NCBI RefSeq assembly: GCF_037975245.1
Contig: NC_092572.1
Coordinates: 5,295,001 to 5,359,000 of the forward strand
Length of the DNA: 64,000 bases
Source: Apostichopus japonicus
Lineage: Eukaryota; Echinodermata; Holothuroidea; Aspidochirotida; Stichopodidae
Direction of reading: 5' to 3'
Shown here: one piece after another, positions 1 to 13,975 of the stretch
How the letters are laid out: each line of letters opens with the position of its first letter
How positions within the stretch are numbered: the stretch's first letter is position 1
Made by a program: the position numbers and the translations under genes
The notes under the pieces: generated by a model
Told to the model about the DNA's origin: nothing
What the model saw: only the letters and a program-made list of their open reading frames with translations
Database searches by the model: none

Positions 1-905
1 TTCGCGGACGTTAAGGAGAAAATGGCGGTAAAAGAATACTGGAAATAAAGGGCGCCCTCTGTTTTTTCAAACTGGCCTTAACACCTCTCTACATTTAAAT
101 GGAATTGACCTAACTCTTTTAGAAATGTCTAGATCTATTAGAAAGTAACATAATAAATGTAAATAACAGGTTTGGGGTTATAACCACACATATATTCAGT
201 TTGTCCATACACACTCATAGTTTAAAAGCAAGCTTACACATAATGTAGATTCGAGGATTGACATAACTTAATGTGTGAACATGAAAGGCAATGTTAATGT
301 TACCTTAAATATGCCAGTAGTTATGCCAGTGGTGCACCTTTAATAACTATTCCTTTATTTTCTCACAGCATGTGCTATATGGAGAATGAGATTGAAGATC
401 AACGACACAGACATTGTCAATGTGACAATTGTTAAGCTTAAATGTTCACTCTGAAAAGGGTATTTACAACAAATTTATATGATGTTATAGTTTAGAAACA
501 TTGCAATTGGTACCATGAACTTTTTCTGGGGGTACAATTATCCTGAACTCATCCCTTCAAAATTTGTTTGCATAAATAATGATACTATTGAGTTAAACTT
601 TCTGCTACCTTCTTCTGCCTTCTGCTACCTTCATTCCTTGAATTGACCACAACATAAAAGTAATTACAATATGGCATTGCAATATTTTTTAATTGACCAG
701 AGACACAAAATTCTGATGGGGAAGCCCCCTCCAGTGCCAATACCCCATGGCTTTGCCAATTCTTGATTCTAACTTCATGCTACAAAATACGAACACATGA
801 GAGCTCTCAAACTTAACATATAAATGGCTAGATTTGCAGAAAGTCTGCCTGGGCACAGCTTACACAGTCAAACATTATCATGGCTGTTCCAAGACTAAAA
901 ACTAG
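1..905. other. Unannotated AT-rich flank
   Basis: No coding segment, RNA gene or clear repeat was recognised here. It lies downstream (in the minus direction) of the CXC-tail pseudogene and could hold its old 3' flank. Confidence 0.5.
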
Positions 906-1802
906 TTATTCCATCTGATCATCTTCGTCTGTGTCCAAGTCTTCTTCAATCTCTAGTATCATCTGACTGATGTTTTCACACCCCTTGCATTGGCATAAAT
1001 CTGTGCTTGGAAGGCCGAAGGATACACAGCAACTGTCTCCTGCATTTGGTAGTTGGCACTTGGTTTTGTTACATGAGCAGTTCCCAAGTTCAATTATGCT
1101 TTCAGGAGCAGGTGGGAGGCTCATCCAATGAATGGCAAGGTGTCCATCATCAAATATCCATCCATGTTAACTAGGAGATGGTAAATCTTGATTCTTCATT
1201 AAGCTTAGTTTCTAAATTCTTGCCTGGAAGTTGGCACGAAGGATATGTTGATGAAGGGCATCATTATTTGGAGGCATTGTACTCTCCATCCTGTTGGCTT
1301 TCTTAAACATATCAAACCGCACGTCGTTGACTGAAGTTGCATCCATTTGACCATACAGCTTGTAGACGAATTTTTCAACGGCAAGGAAATTGACTTCATC
1401 AACTGTAAAGGAGTCACCCAACATCTTTAATGACTTTGCAGATTCTGCATCACCTTGTATGTGTCTCAAGGCTTTCACTGTTCCCTTCAAGAAAAAGGCA
1501 CTTACTGAATCACATCTTGGCTTTCTTAACCATTTCAATTCTGGTTGCATCCGTAAATCTCTGATAGCATTTCCTGTGAAATCCACCATTAGTTGGAACT
1601 GGAAGTGCAGGTACTGTAGGAAGGCTGACTGTAGATCGCAATTTTGAAAATGTAAAAACTTAATGGCAGTTTTTCCATTTTCAGTGTGAGGATGATCCTT
1701 TCAGATATCCATGCATTTTAGGAAAGGATCCCAAGTCTTGGGAGTGAACTTCTTGTAAATGTCACTGACATCTACATTGGATGGTGTATGACACATGGTT
1801 CT
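906..1802 (-). pseudogene. Decayed C-terminal part of a CXC-tail (cysteine-rich) protein family
   Basis: Reading the minus strand, one frame runs from about 1802 to a final stop at 906-908 without any frameshift, but it carries three in-frame stops: TGA at 1701-1703, TAG at 1212-1214 and TAA at 1167-1169. The translation between the stops looks coding. It has a DHPHTENGKTA stretch, a CDSVSAFFLKG stretch, the sequence VNDVRFDMFKKANR, then HGWIFDDGHLAIHWM, PPAPESI and a cysteine-rich tail (CSCNKTKC, CC, CQCKGCEN). This order (G-CD-[ST]-VSAF, then LPP, RANxQA, DDGxLxIxWM, PPAPES and a CXC tail) matches, from memory, a large family of uncharacterised and probably transposon-related proteins common in invertebrate and fish genomes. 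The tail resembles half of a tesmin/TSO1-type CXC motif. The TAG sits where the family usually has Trp, so a TGG-to-TAG change is likely. The N-terminal part is missing. Function is unknown; a cysteine-cluster metal- or nucleic-acid-binding tail is only an inference. Confidence 0.75.
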
Positions 1803-5962
<4,160 letters not shown>

Positions 5963-6070
5963 TGATGGCGTGTGTTGGAAAGTAAAGAATATCCACAAGA
6001 AAAAAATGGAAAAAAATGATACTTTCATTTCCAACTTTATTACTTAGAACGTGAAATAGGTAACAAAATA

Positions 6071-6099
6071 TTTCGAGCGTTTACACGGCTCTTCTTCAG
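6071..6099 (-). ncRNA. Degenerate hammerhead-ribozyme-like core in the Penelope-like 3' region
   Basis: On the minus strand the order is CTGAAGA (6093-6099), stem GAGC (6088-6091 on plus as GCTC) with an eight- to nine-base loop, closing GCTC, then GAAA (6071-6074). This is the CUGANGA / stem II / GAAA layout of a hammerhead core. Hammerhead motifs are known in PLEs. Stem I around it pairs poorly and the cleavage-site side is weak, so activity is doubtful. The inverted copy at the other end has lost the CTGAAGA half through its internal deletion. Confidence 0.45.
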
Positions 6100-6122
6100 T
6101 TGTACTAATGAAATGGAAGAAA

Positions 6123-7181
6123 CTAGACCTTATTGGTATTTAGCTTAACATGTATGCTCATAAAAGATAGATCCCTGATGAGCCCATTGTTGTGTGTGTT
6201 GAGGCGTAAGATGGTTTTTAGTTCCCGGTTGCTTCTTTTATGAGCGGTTTTGAAGAAGCCGTAGAGAATGACAAATTTGAGGTCAGATAAGGTGTGATTG
6301 GGGAGATTAAAATGTTCGGCAACAGGGAAACCTGGGTTATTATTGCGGATACTTAGTTTGTGATTATTGAAGCGGAGTCTGAACTTTGTGCTGGTTTCGC
6401 CAATATAGGTGACCTGGGGGCACTTGCAACAATACAGCAGGTAGATGACATTGGCTGAGTCGCAACCAAATCTACCAGGTCTCAGAGTGGTGCCTGAGGC
6501 CCAGTGGAGGAAAGCGGGGGAGGGGTCGAGGTGTGTGCACACCAAGCATCTGGGTTTGTTACAGGGGACGTTACCACTGTCAGGTTCATTACTGGGTGGG
6601 GCGAGATTAGTGCGAACCAGCACTGAGCGGATGTTACGGGGTTGTCTATATGCTATGACGGTTGGGGGGGGGGGGGGAGGCTTTGAAGAGTTCAGCTATT
6701 GTGGGGTTCGAACCTAGAGTGCCCCAAGATTGTTTGATTTCATTGAAAAGGGGGCGAAGGGAGGGGTGGTAGGTGACAACGAGGGGTAGTCTATCAGAAA
6801 CAGATTTTTTACGATAGGTAAGGAGACTAGATCGTTGTAGAGACAGAACCCGTTTGAGGTGGAAGTTAAGTATTCGGTACGGGTATCCCCTTTGAAGGAA
6901 AAAATCAAACAGCTCAATAGCCTTATTAAGAAAAGCTTGGTCATGGGAGCAGATACGCCGGTATCTGAGTAACTGGCTGTAGACAATGGAATTTTTGGTG
7001 TGGCGGGGATGAAAACTATTAAAGTGGAGATAAGAGTGCCTATCAGTGGGTTTGGTATACACCGATGTCTCTATTTTGTGATCATCGATCATGACGAGTA
7101 CATCGAGGAAGGGGAATTGCTTAGTGGACCGTTGGGTGGTAAACTTTATGGAATCTTGAAAAACATTGGCAAATCGTTGTC
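6123..7181 (-). pseudogene. Penelope-like ORF fragment: RT C-terminus plus GIY-YIG endonuclease
   Basis: The reading starts upstream with FPFLDVLV, then TSVYTKPTDRHSYLHF and YSQLLRYRRICS, motifs typical of the C-terminal RT/thumb part of PLE polyproteins. After the 14-G run at 6664-6677 the frame shifts by one. The second frame continues through RQPRNIRSVLVRTNLAPP and a cysteine linker (CNKPRCLVCTH). The GIY-YIG domain follows, with IYLLYCCKCP, YIGET, RLRFNNHK, VAEHFNLPNH and GLIRDLSF. The catalytic-type landmarks (IYL/YIG pair, Arg after YIG, His of NNHK) are visible. In active elements the RT primes on DNA ends and the nuclease is thought to nick the target; here the frameshift and missing N-terminus make the product non-functional. 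The length instability of the G run is the probable cause of the break. Confidence 0.9.
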
Positions 7182-7310
7182 ACCATACCACCCCTCCCTT
7201 CGCCCCCTTTTCAATGAAATCAAACAATCTTGAAATATTTTGTTACCTATTTAACGTTCTAAGTAATAAAGTTGGAAATGAAAGTATCATTTTTTCCATT
7301 TTTTTCTTGT

Positions 7311-7312
<2 letters not shown>
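7174..7312 (+). mobile_element. Inverted, internally deleted Penelope-like copy
   Basis: The plus strand here encodes YHPSLRPLFNEIKQS, identical to a segment read on the minus strand near 6725-6775. It then jumps at about 7232 directly to the element's 3' untranslated end. About 660 bp, including the whole GIY-YIG domain, are missing between the two joined parts. The junction falls at a shared short CTTGAAAT/CTCGAAAT match, as expected for template switching during reverse transcription or microhomology repair. Confidence 0.8.
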
Positions 7313-7368
<56 letters not shown>

Positions 7369-7378
7369 TTACATATAT
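7313..7378. repeat. TA microsatellite next to the Penelope-like element
   Basis: TA repeat with GTATA and TTTACA interruptions. It is the probable right half of the TA tract that received the retroelement insertion. Confidence 0.9.
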
Positions 7379-8303
7379 ATCAGTATGAGTGTCGTGTTTC
7401 TGTAAGATAAAGGTTAAGAACTCGTCCAGATGTCAGTACGGTAACTTACTACATTGAAACGTGATATGCTGCTACAAGTGCAGGGATTGCGCAATGGGAG
7501 GGGTGGGGGGGGGAGGGCAGCCATGGACCCCACCTCCATCTTCATTCAAGGCTGTAAACATTCTGTCAAATGAATCATAGGTCAAAATCATTGTCTATGT
7601 AAGGTTTATGTTGTTTTCTATTTATTTTATTCATACAGTATAATTTGTTACATAGGTATACAGTGTTTCTTCGCGATTGTAGCAGCAGTTTCTATAAGGT
7701 TGCACGTCACCTATTTGGGCCAGTAGTCCGGGCACGCAAGATGCCCTTCCTTATGCTCCTAAATTAATCAGTCGAGAATCATTCAAAATTCCTACTTCCC
7801 CGCCCTACCAACAACACCCCCCCCAAAAAAAAAAAAATCATGCGTTTGAAACATGTACCCGCCTCCAAGAAAGTACCTCATAAAATGTCGAGAGCATTAA
7901 GTACGGTCCGAACTGCATCGATGTTACATTATCAGTGAATATTTGTTTCGATAATGACAAATATATATATACTGCCATAAACTACGAGGTCTTTAAAATT
8001 GTAGTTGATCTTATCACGGCTACATACTTAAGTATGGCCTTATGTCTCTCCGAAGTTGATTCAGTTAAAGCCTTAATTGACATCTTTGACATCGCAAATT
8101 GCCAAACATTTGCACTAATGTTCTTTGGGAAGTCAAACCGCTCTATGAAATTTACTACTTTCATTGGTGAATAAGAAGATTTTCTCTTGTGAGCATGAAC
8201 ATCGGTAATAAAGTAGGTAATTGTTATCTGGACAAAAGTGATACTGACGATTGATACATGAGGCTCAAGCTGGTGTAACTGCTTCTGCTATGACGTATAA
8301 GGC

Positions 8304-8307
<4 letters not shown>
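7379..8307. other. No gene recognised
   Basis: Contains a G-rich patch at 7495-7525, a C/A-rich patch at 7818-7838 and otherwise AT-rich sequence. The overlapping ORFs at 7935-8174 (plus) and 7982-8164 (minus) show no motif and lie on opposite strands of the same stretch, so they are not called. Confidence 0.4.

Positions 8308-8362
<55 letters not shown>
8308..8362. repeat. TA microsatellite, left flank of composite element
   Basis: Uninterrupted TA repeat running directly into the CATATAGGCGTACGGG element end at 8361-8376. Confidence 0.9.
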
Positions 8363-8367
<5 letters not shown>

Positions 8368-8435
8368 GGCGTACGGGACCATTTCAGTTTGGGGGGGGGC
8401 AGAACTTTTTGTGCCCGAAAGTTCCCGTGACACTA

Positions 8436-8530
8436 TCTAAGCGGAGCGCCACCATCGGTTGGCGCGTAGCGTACAAGAAAATTTTGGGCACACAATGCCT
8501 CTCAGATTGCCGGAAACGGCACTTCTGAGG
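8436..8530 (+). repeat. Dispersed repeat, copy 1 (GCGGAGCGCCACCAT family)
   Basis: Shares GCGGAGCGCCACCATC, TTGGCGCG and GCCGGAAACGGC, in the same order and spacing, with 9355-9450. The second copy lies inside the hAT-like MITE, so the two are direct repeats about 920 bp apart. Confidence 0.75.
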
Positions 8531-8938
8531 CCTTGCAAGTTGCATCTAAACATTCTTTATTTTATAATCTCACGTTTTAGAAATTTACACTTTCCCAAAA
8601 ATTTGGTATATTAGAAGAAGAAAAAATGGTAACATCACTTTGAAGGGGAAAAATGGGACAGTATATTTTTTAAGCTCCTATTTAGTTAGGTGGTACCTTA
8701 TTTATTATTTTAACACAGTACTCAGCTACCTCCAGAAAAACATACATTGTTCAACGACACGTAAGCGGGATAATGTCGCTGTGTCGGGTGAGACTGCAAT
8801 TTGTCTCACAAAAAAGTATAAAATATAACAAAGAATATGATAAACCCGTACTTCTATGCTTGTAGGCACCCCCCCCCCCACCATCCATGAAAAAGAAAAT
8901 GTTTCTTCTATATACACTCATGTTGGGGATATCCAGGT

Positions 8939-9591
8939 CAAGGGCGGCGGAAGCACTTTTAATCTGGGGGGCACCTACATCAAAGGGCACTTTGCAGAAA
9001 TTCGATTGGACTGATGAAGCCCTATATTTAGTACCCTTTATAACTCGTATTGTATTATCTTATTTGTGTATACACATCACTCCATCAACGCCCCCCCCCC
9101 CCCCAAGGAAAATATGCATACTAGCACTGCAATATCCAATACGCAAATTGGGAAACAAGGAACAAGTTTTCTCTTGAGACAAAATGAGGTGAAATCATGC
9201 TAGTTGCTAATGTAGGAATCTTCCGAATTAGACTGGTTTTTTTCTTGTTAATATCTTAACAAATTTTCCATTCGAAATAGTTTTAAGTTTGACCCACAGA
9301 AATTCATTAAAAGTCACGGGCTTAGCCAGGATTTGCAAAGTTGTATGCACGACTATCTGAGCGGAGCGCCACCATCAGTTGGCGCGGAGCGTATTATAAT
9401 TTTTTTTGGTCTTACAAACCCCTCAGACGGCCGGAAACGGCCCTTCCCGAGTGTTCATTATGGTTCCCTGGCCTCTTGCAAACTTGAGGCACCTCAATTT
9501 TTATATAGAAAAAAGGCACATTTTTAACCTGAGGAAAAGTGGGGGGGGGGGGGGGCACGTGCCCCTGTGCCCCCCGGTTCCGCCGCCCTTG
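8939..9591. mobile_element. hAT-like MITE with 8-bp target-site duplication
   Basis: The left terminus is CAAGGGCGGCGGAAGC at 8939, and the right terminus, reverse-complemented, is CAAGGGCGGCGGAACC ending at 9591. The flanks are ATCCAGGT (8931-8938) and GTCCAGGT (9592-9599), an 8-bp duplication with one mismatch. CA-starting inverted termini plus 8-bp duplications are the hAT superfamily signature. There is no transposase ORF, so the element is nonautonomous. A run of about 17 G lies just inside the right end, and a copy of the GCGGAGCGCCACCAT repeat lies inside (9355-9450). Confidence 0.8.
9355..9450 (+). repeat. Dispersed repeat, copy 2 (GCGGAGCGCCACCAT family)
   Basis: Direct-repeat partner of 8436-8530, here internal to the hAT-like MITE. 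The shared core includes CCGGAAACGGC. It suggests that the outer and the nested element are related families. Confidence 0.75.
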
Positions 9592-9792
9592 GTCCAGGTA
9601 AACAATTGACTAGTTAGAAAAAGAATTGATCTTGCAAAAAGCGTGGTAGCCCAGATGAACTGGGCTTACGGTGGTGTTACACTGAAATATTCGGGCATAA
9701 TGATGCTGAATAAAGAAAATCATGGAATTGTCGGGCAAAAATTTGAAAAAGATTCGGGCAAGCTACTGCATATTTATATTCCAGATGACAAT

Positions 9793-9912
9793 AAATTCGG
9801 GCAAAAGTCCTGAAAAATTCGGGCAGCCTAAAAAAAAAAAAAATATATATATATATATATATTTCTTCTCCTCTTAGGCTGCCCGAATTTTTCAGGACTT
9901 TTGCCCGAATTT
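9793..9912. repeat. Perfect 38-bp inverted repeat around an A/TA spacer
   Basis: The arms 9793-9830 and 9875-9912 are exact reverse complements over 38 bp, separated by a 44-bp spacer of A's and TA's. Both arms carry two TTCGGGCA-type motifs, and more such motifs occur upstream from 9687. The identity implies a recent origin or ongoing gene conversion. The transcript would form a strong hairpin. Confidence 0.9.
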
Positions 9913-9975
9913 CTTGTCCTCTGGAAATTTGGGGGGGGGGGCAGTCTGCCCCCCTGCCCCCCCGCCTCGTACGCC

Positions 9976-9977
<2 letters not shown>

Positions 9978-10016
<39 letters not shown>
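9978..10016. repeat. TA microsatellite, right flank of composite element
   Basis: TA repeat immediately after the inverted element end ACGCCTA. Confidence 0.9.
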
Positions 10017-10018
<2 letters not shown>

Positions 10019-10435
10019 CGAAATACTTGACCTGGTTACTACTGCCTTCTTTATATTTATACGCTTGATCTCCACTCACTGTACCGTAATCCATCCACAC
10101 AACCCGATTTAACCTAAAACAAATATTGATAGTTTGTTGCCTGTGGGTCCTGACATACTTTTCATACCTCGAAAAGGTCAATAAGTTGGCACTTAAACAT
10201 GACTCTAGTTTTTCGTCTTTTCATAAAGACGTTTTCAACGCTGAACTTGCAAATTAACCTACTTCTCGAATGATAAAGTTTTTTTTTTGTGTGTGCTCAT
10301 TGTGCCCTTTTGGTGTAAATGTTTTGTGGCAAGTGTGCTTTTAATCAGTTGGATGACAATCACCCGAAGCTTGTTATTGTTTTTGTTTTCCGTGTAATTG
10401 GATCTTGATATAAACCAATACACACCCAGTGATAC

Positions 10436-10552
10436 ATCATCACCATCATCATCATCATGATCATCATCATCATCACCACCACAACCATCATCATCGTCTT
10501 CGTCATCGTCATCGTCATCGCCATCGTCATCATCATCATCACCATCATCATA
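10436..10552. repeat. CAT/ATC trinucleotide repeat
   Basis: Imperfect CAT repeats with CAC, CGT and CTT variants. The long methionine- and valine-rich minus ORF over it is a repeat artefact. The sequence on either side (10017-10435 and 10553-12087) shows no recognisable gene, apart from a 13-C run near 10801. Confidence 0.9.
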
Positions 10553-12087
10553 TGGTCACGATGAGAATGTAAGGTGCCTGTGTTTAAATTTCTTACCAAG
10601 ACTGCTGACTTTAAAATGCAGACTACCCACATGGCAAAATTGTTTTTTTTTATAACTATAAACTTAATTCCATCATACCAAGTTTACGATGTTTATTGTT
10701 AAGATTAATTATCCGTTCTCGTGCTTGTACATTCTTAACATGTTACCAATGTTTTCATATGCACCGTCATTTCGGCATAATTTCGGTATCCACCCATATC
10801 CCCCCCCCCCCCCTCCCGACCCGCCCTAACTGCTTCCGAGAAATCATCAACCCACCACTGGTATCATCCAGCCTTCTTTCTAAACGCAACAAGTTTCCTA
10901 CAGAGGGCCGAGATTAACCGCCCAAATTGTCAAATATAGCAGCCATTTTTTTGCTTTCTTTTCAAACATCTGTCAATTTGGGCTCGACATGAAATGCAAT
11001 ACAGTTATATCTTCAACATTTTCATAGCTATGGAATCAGGGATGCGGAAATGTAATTATTATTATTATTATCTTATTTCATTTGCGTTTCAGCAGGATAA
11101 AGGCAATCTAGATTCATTTATTTGTCATAACCTTTAATATAAACAAAACAAACACAGAAACATTAAATGCACAGAGAAGTATAACTTTAGGTAAACTTTG
11201 CTTTTTATTTAAAAAACTCTATCGGTGTATTAACAGTGGAGTATAAAGAAAGATGAGTTTTTCTTTTTAACCACGGACTGTGTCTGACATATTTCAGGGT
11301 GAGCTATATAAACATTGTTAAATTAATGATACGTGCGATATTGAGTGTCCCTGGCCTAAATTCTCTGGCATTGCGGATATTTTTTATCACTTTCAACTTT
11401 TAATAAAACGCGAGTACCGCCTTCGACATATTTTCCTTATTTTTGGTATACATTAAATAAGGCTTCTAATAAACAGGAGACGATGATTTGTTTTCGTATG
11501 ATGATTTAAGATCACTTGTCGATCCACGAGAAAGCGAATTCGCTACCGTTATTATGAGTCGTTAGTATATAGGCAGGGTCGATCCTTCCGTTACTCATTT
11601 CTACTGTCATGTGCAACGCTAACGCATTTAGAACAACACAGTAATGAACTAAAGAAAAGAGACCTGTTTCTAAAGTTAGGGAGCAAGTCAGTGTCATTAT
11701 TAACACATAAATGAGATCCCCTGTTGATAAATTAGTCGGACTTGAACGTTCTTTTTCTTACATTACCAACACTCAAAATTATGGAATATGTGTATCAATT
11801 ATTATAATGTATTGATGATGAGTTTTTCCTCTATCTTAAGTTTCTTGGAACAAAGGGTTTTCTTATACAACTTTTACACAATTTGCGCATGTATAACAAA
11901 CGTGACAGTCAACCATAACTAGTGGAGCAGCTGTATACAACTTACTCGTAAACATAACACGTGCTTCTTTGCCTAATTCCTTTTTAACGACGAATTAAAT
12001 ATTTGTATTAACAACTCATCGGACATAGTACTCTGTGTGCTTTAATCTATGATAACAGTTGTCAAGTAATGGGTATGGTACGGTGGA

Positions 12088-12144
12088 TGACGTCACATGC
12101 AAATGACGTAATGAGGTCACGTGCAAATGACGTAACGACGTCAC
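12088..12144. promoter_or_regulatory. 24-bp tandem array of CRE-like and octamer-like sites
   Basis: A unit of the form GTCACRTGCAAATGACGTAA starts at 12092 and 12116, and GTCAC recurs at 12140, an exact 24-bp period. Each unit holds a CRE-like TGACGTMA site and a TGCAAAT half of the POU octamer, with ATGCAAAT complete in unit 1 and an E-box-like CACGTG in unit 2. The array starts with a full palindromic TGACGTCA at 12088. CRE sites bind CREB/ATF proteins and the octamer binds POU proteins. Whether this works as an enhancer or is a short minisatellite cannot be told from sequence alone. Confidence 0.45.
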
Positions 12145-13324
12145 AAACACGATTGAGTTTTACATTCTACACAGCTATGCCGTGGCTACACTCAGCCTTG
12201 GGATTAAAAGAAAAGAAACATTTGTCAATTGTTCTTATTATCTCCGTTACGCATTAATATGATTAAACCCTTTCTTTTGTTAAAACTTACTGGTAGCCGG
12301 TCAATGATAGATCATAACTTTGACATCTTAGATGTCATTTCTTAGAATGTCATACATAAATTTGTCAGAAGACAAATTTAACCCTTCTTGTTTTAAGGTG
12401 AAAAAGCTACGAAAGTATTACATATCATTTCTTTGTCAGGTAGGATGTAAAATATTTCACACGTATGGGAGAAAAATTTACAACAAGCCTTATACTTTTA
12501 CTCATAATTAGTTGAGGAGCTTTTACAATTGAGGGAGCGAAATTGTTCTTCAGTTTAACAGAAAGCATTAGATACTGGTATGGTAAGTTCATGGCCACGA
12601 TATTTCCATAACACGTATAGTAATATACATTAATTATGTGGGCTTGCTAGGAAGGAAGAATTCCCACTGAGTTCACCGTCATCAGTTCTTTCGAAACTCT
12701 TTACGCTCAGCCAAGCATGTTGAGCATTCCATAATCAGACCTTGGTTAACATACATTTTAATTATCCTTTCCTTCTCTTTCTCTTTGTTTCATCAAAAGA
12801 GACAAAAAGAAGCAAAAAAAAAAAAAAAGAGGAAATCTCAAAAAACTATGCTGACCTTTGAGATCAGAAAAAAAAATTATTTGCTTCCTGTAAAGAAAAA
12901 AGGGAACGCTCAAATAGACATCCACGGACCGTGAAAGAGTAAAGTGCAAAAGGTAATTATCAATCTTTAACAGAAAATATGATTGATTTCTAACGAGTTA
13001 ACTTCAATATTTGCTCTTCAAGGTTTAAATAGCATATAGATCACCCAATCGTTCAGGATGGAATAAATAATTTTGGTTTTTATAGATTTTTCGAGTGAAA
13101 TTTAGTTTTCGATTGTTACACAAGGATTCCGTTTTAAAAAAAAAACATATTATAAGTATGACTCTTGGGTTCCTAATCAATGGCAAAGTACAAATCATAA
13201 ATCGAGTCACAGAAAGTACCTCTGATTTCCTATATAGCTGTGTTTTGATTAAGTTATATTTCTTTCAAAGAACCTTTCGACTTTTTTACTCCTTAGAGGC
13301 TATGATGTTCTCGAGATCTTAACT
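12145..13324. other. No gene recognised
   Basis: AT-rich, with A-rich runs at 12810-12900. Short ORFs on both strands show no motif. Confidence 0.4.
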
Positions 13325-13975
13325 TAGCACCCTATAGATTGTACGGTACATATTATAATGTATAAAGGGTGCGACATGCTAAGTACGATGTGAACGGTAT
13401 TGCATCCTGCCGTACGTTACAAATTGTACGGTAAAATCTGTGTATGTTATTTTATGCGCGATGGGCGAAGTTCTACGGTCGTACATACCTCTAGGTAAAG
13501 CTGCACCTTATAAGCTCTCTGGTGCAAGCTACACAGCTCAAGCTATTCTTTTCAAACCGTACGGTGCAAACTAAAAACAGATACAGCACCTGTACGGTAC
13601 AGACACTACGGTTCAAATATGGGTTCTGTTTCTAATACACATCAAATACATGTGCGATAGAACCTATACACGGTGTAAATTGTACTATATAAACTGTACG
13701 GTACAAGATGCATATTGCAAAGTACGCTGTGCAAACTGTACGATACAAACTGTACTGTGTAAACCGCACGAATGATTGTGCACGGTACGACTGTACGATG
13801 CAAGGTGTATGACGTCATTTGTTCTATGCACACTTCACTGTACACTATGCATCAATGAAGCTATATGGCATACAAGATACACTGTTCAAAATGTGTAAGC
13901 TATACCTCCTTCAGTGTAGATGTCACTATACATCGTGTTCTCAATGGTGCAAACTATACGGTACAAATATGGCAG
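13325..13975. repeat. Diffuse GTACGG-type minisatellite
   Basis: Variants of TGTACGGTACAAACT recur many times, loosely spaced by 10-25 bp and interspersed with TGCAAACTG and ACGGTGCAAA versions. The core GTACGGTAC is nearly palindromic. The pattern is degenerate, so the exact unit and copy number are uncertain. Confidence 0.7.

Larger units (their letters stand above)
5986..7312 (-). mobile_element. 5'-truncated Penelope-like retroelement with inverted terminal copy
   Basis: The minus strand encodes the C-terminal part of a Penelope-like reverse transcriptase (to about 7181) followed by a linker and a GIY-YIG endonuclease ending at 6123. The 3' untranslated end (5986-6073) recurs inverted at 7232-7312 with only a few differences, including the TTGGAAATGAAAGTATC segment. 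The body is therefore bounded by inverted terminal segments of about 80 bp and then by TA tracts on both sides. Penelope-like elements (PLEs) are known for 5' truncation, inverted or tandem partial copies and GIY-YIG nucleases, and this arrangement fits. The element is not intact: the 5' half of the reverse transcriptase is absent and the ORF is frameshifted. Confidence 0.9.
8365..9978. mobile_element. Composite nonautonomous DNA element between two TA tracts
   Basis: The left end reads ATAGGCGTACGGG (from 8365) and the right end, reverse-complemented, reads ATAGGCGTACGAGG (to 9978). Both follow directly on TA repeats. Just inside each end is a run of about ten G (or C on the right). The interval encodes no recognisable protein. 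It holds a hAT-like MITE at 8939-9591, two copies of a GCGGAGCGCCACCAT segment, and a foldback at 9793-9912. The layout suggests a transposon inserted into a TA microsatellite and later hit by further insertions. Treating it as one element rather than two unrelated end fragments is an inference. Confidence 0.5.

Noticed and set aside
10360-10632. Met/Val-rich minus ORF
   Set aside because: Translation of a CAT trinucleotide repeat.
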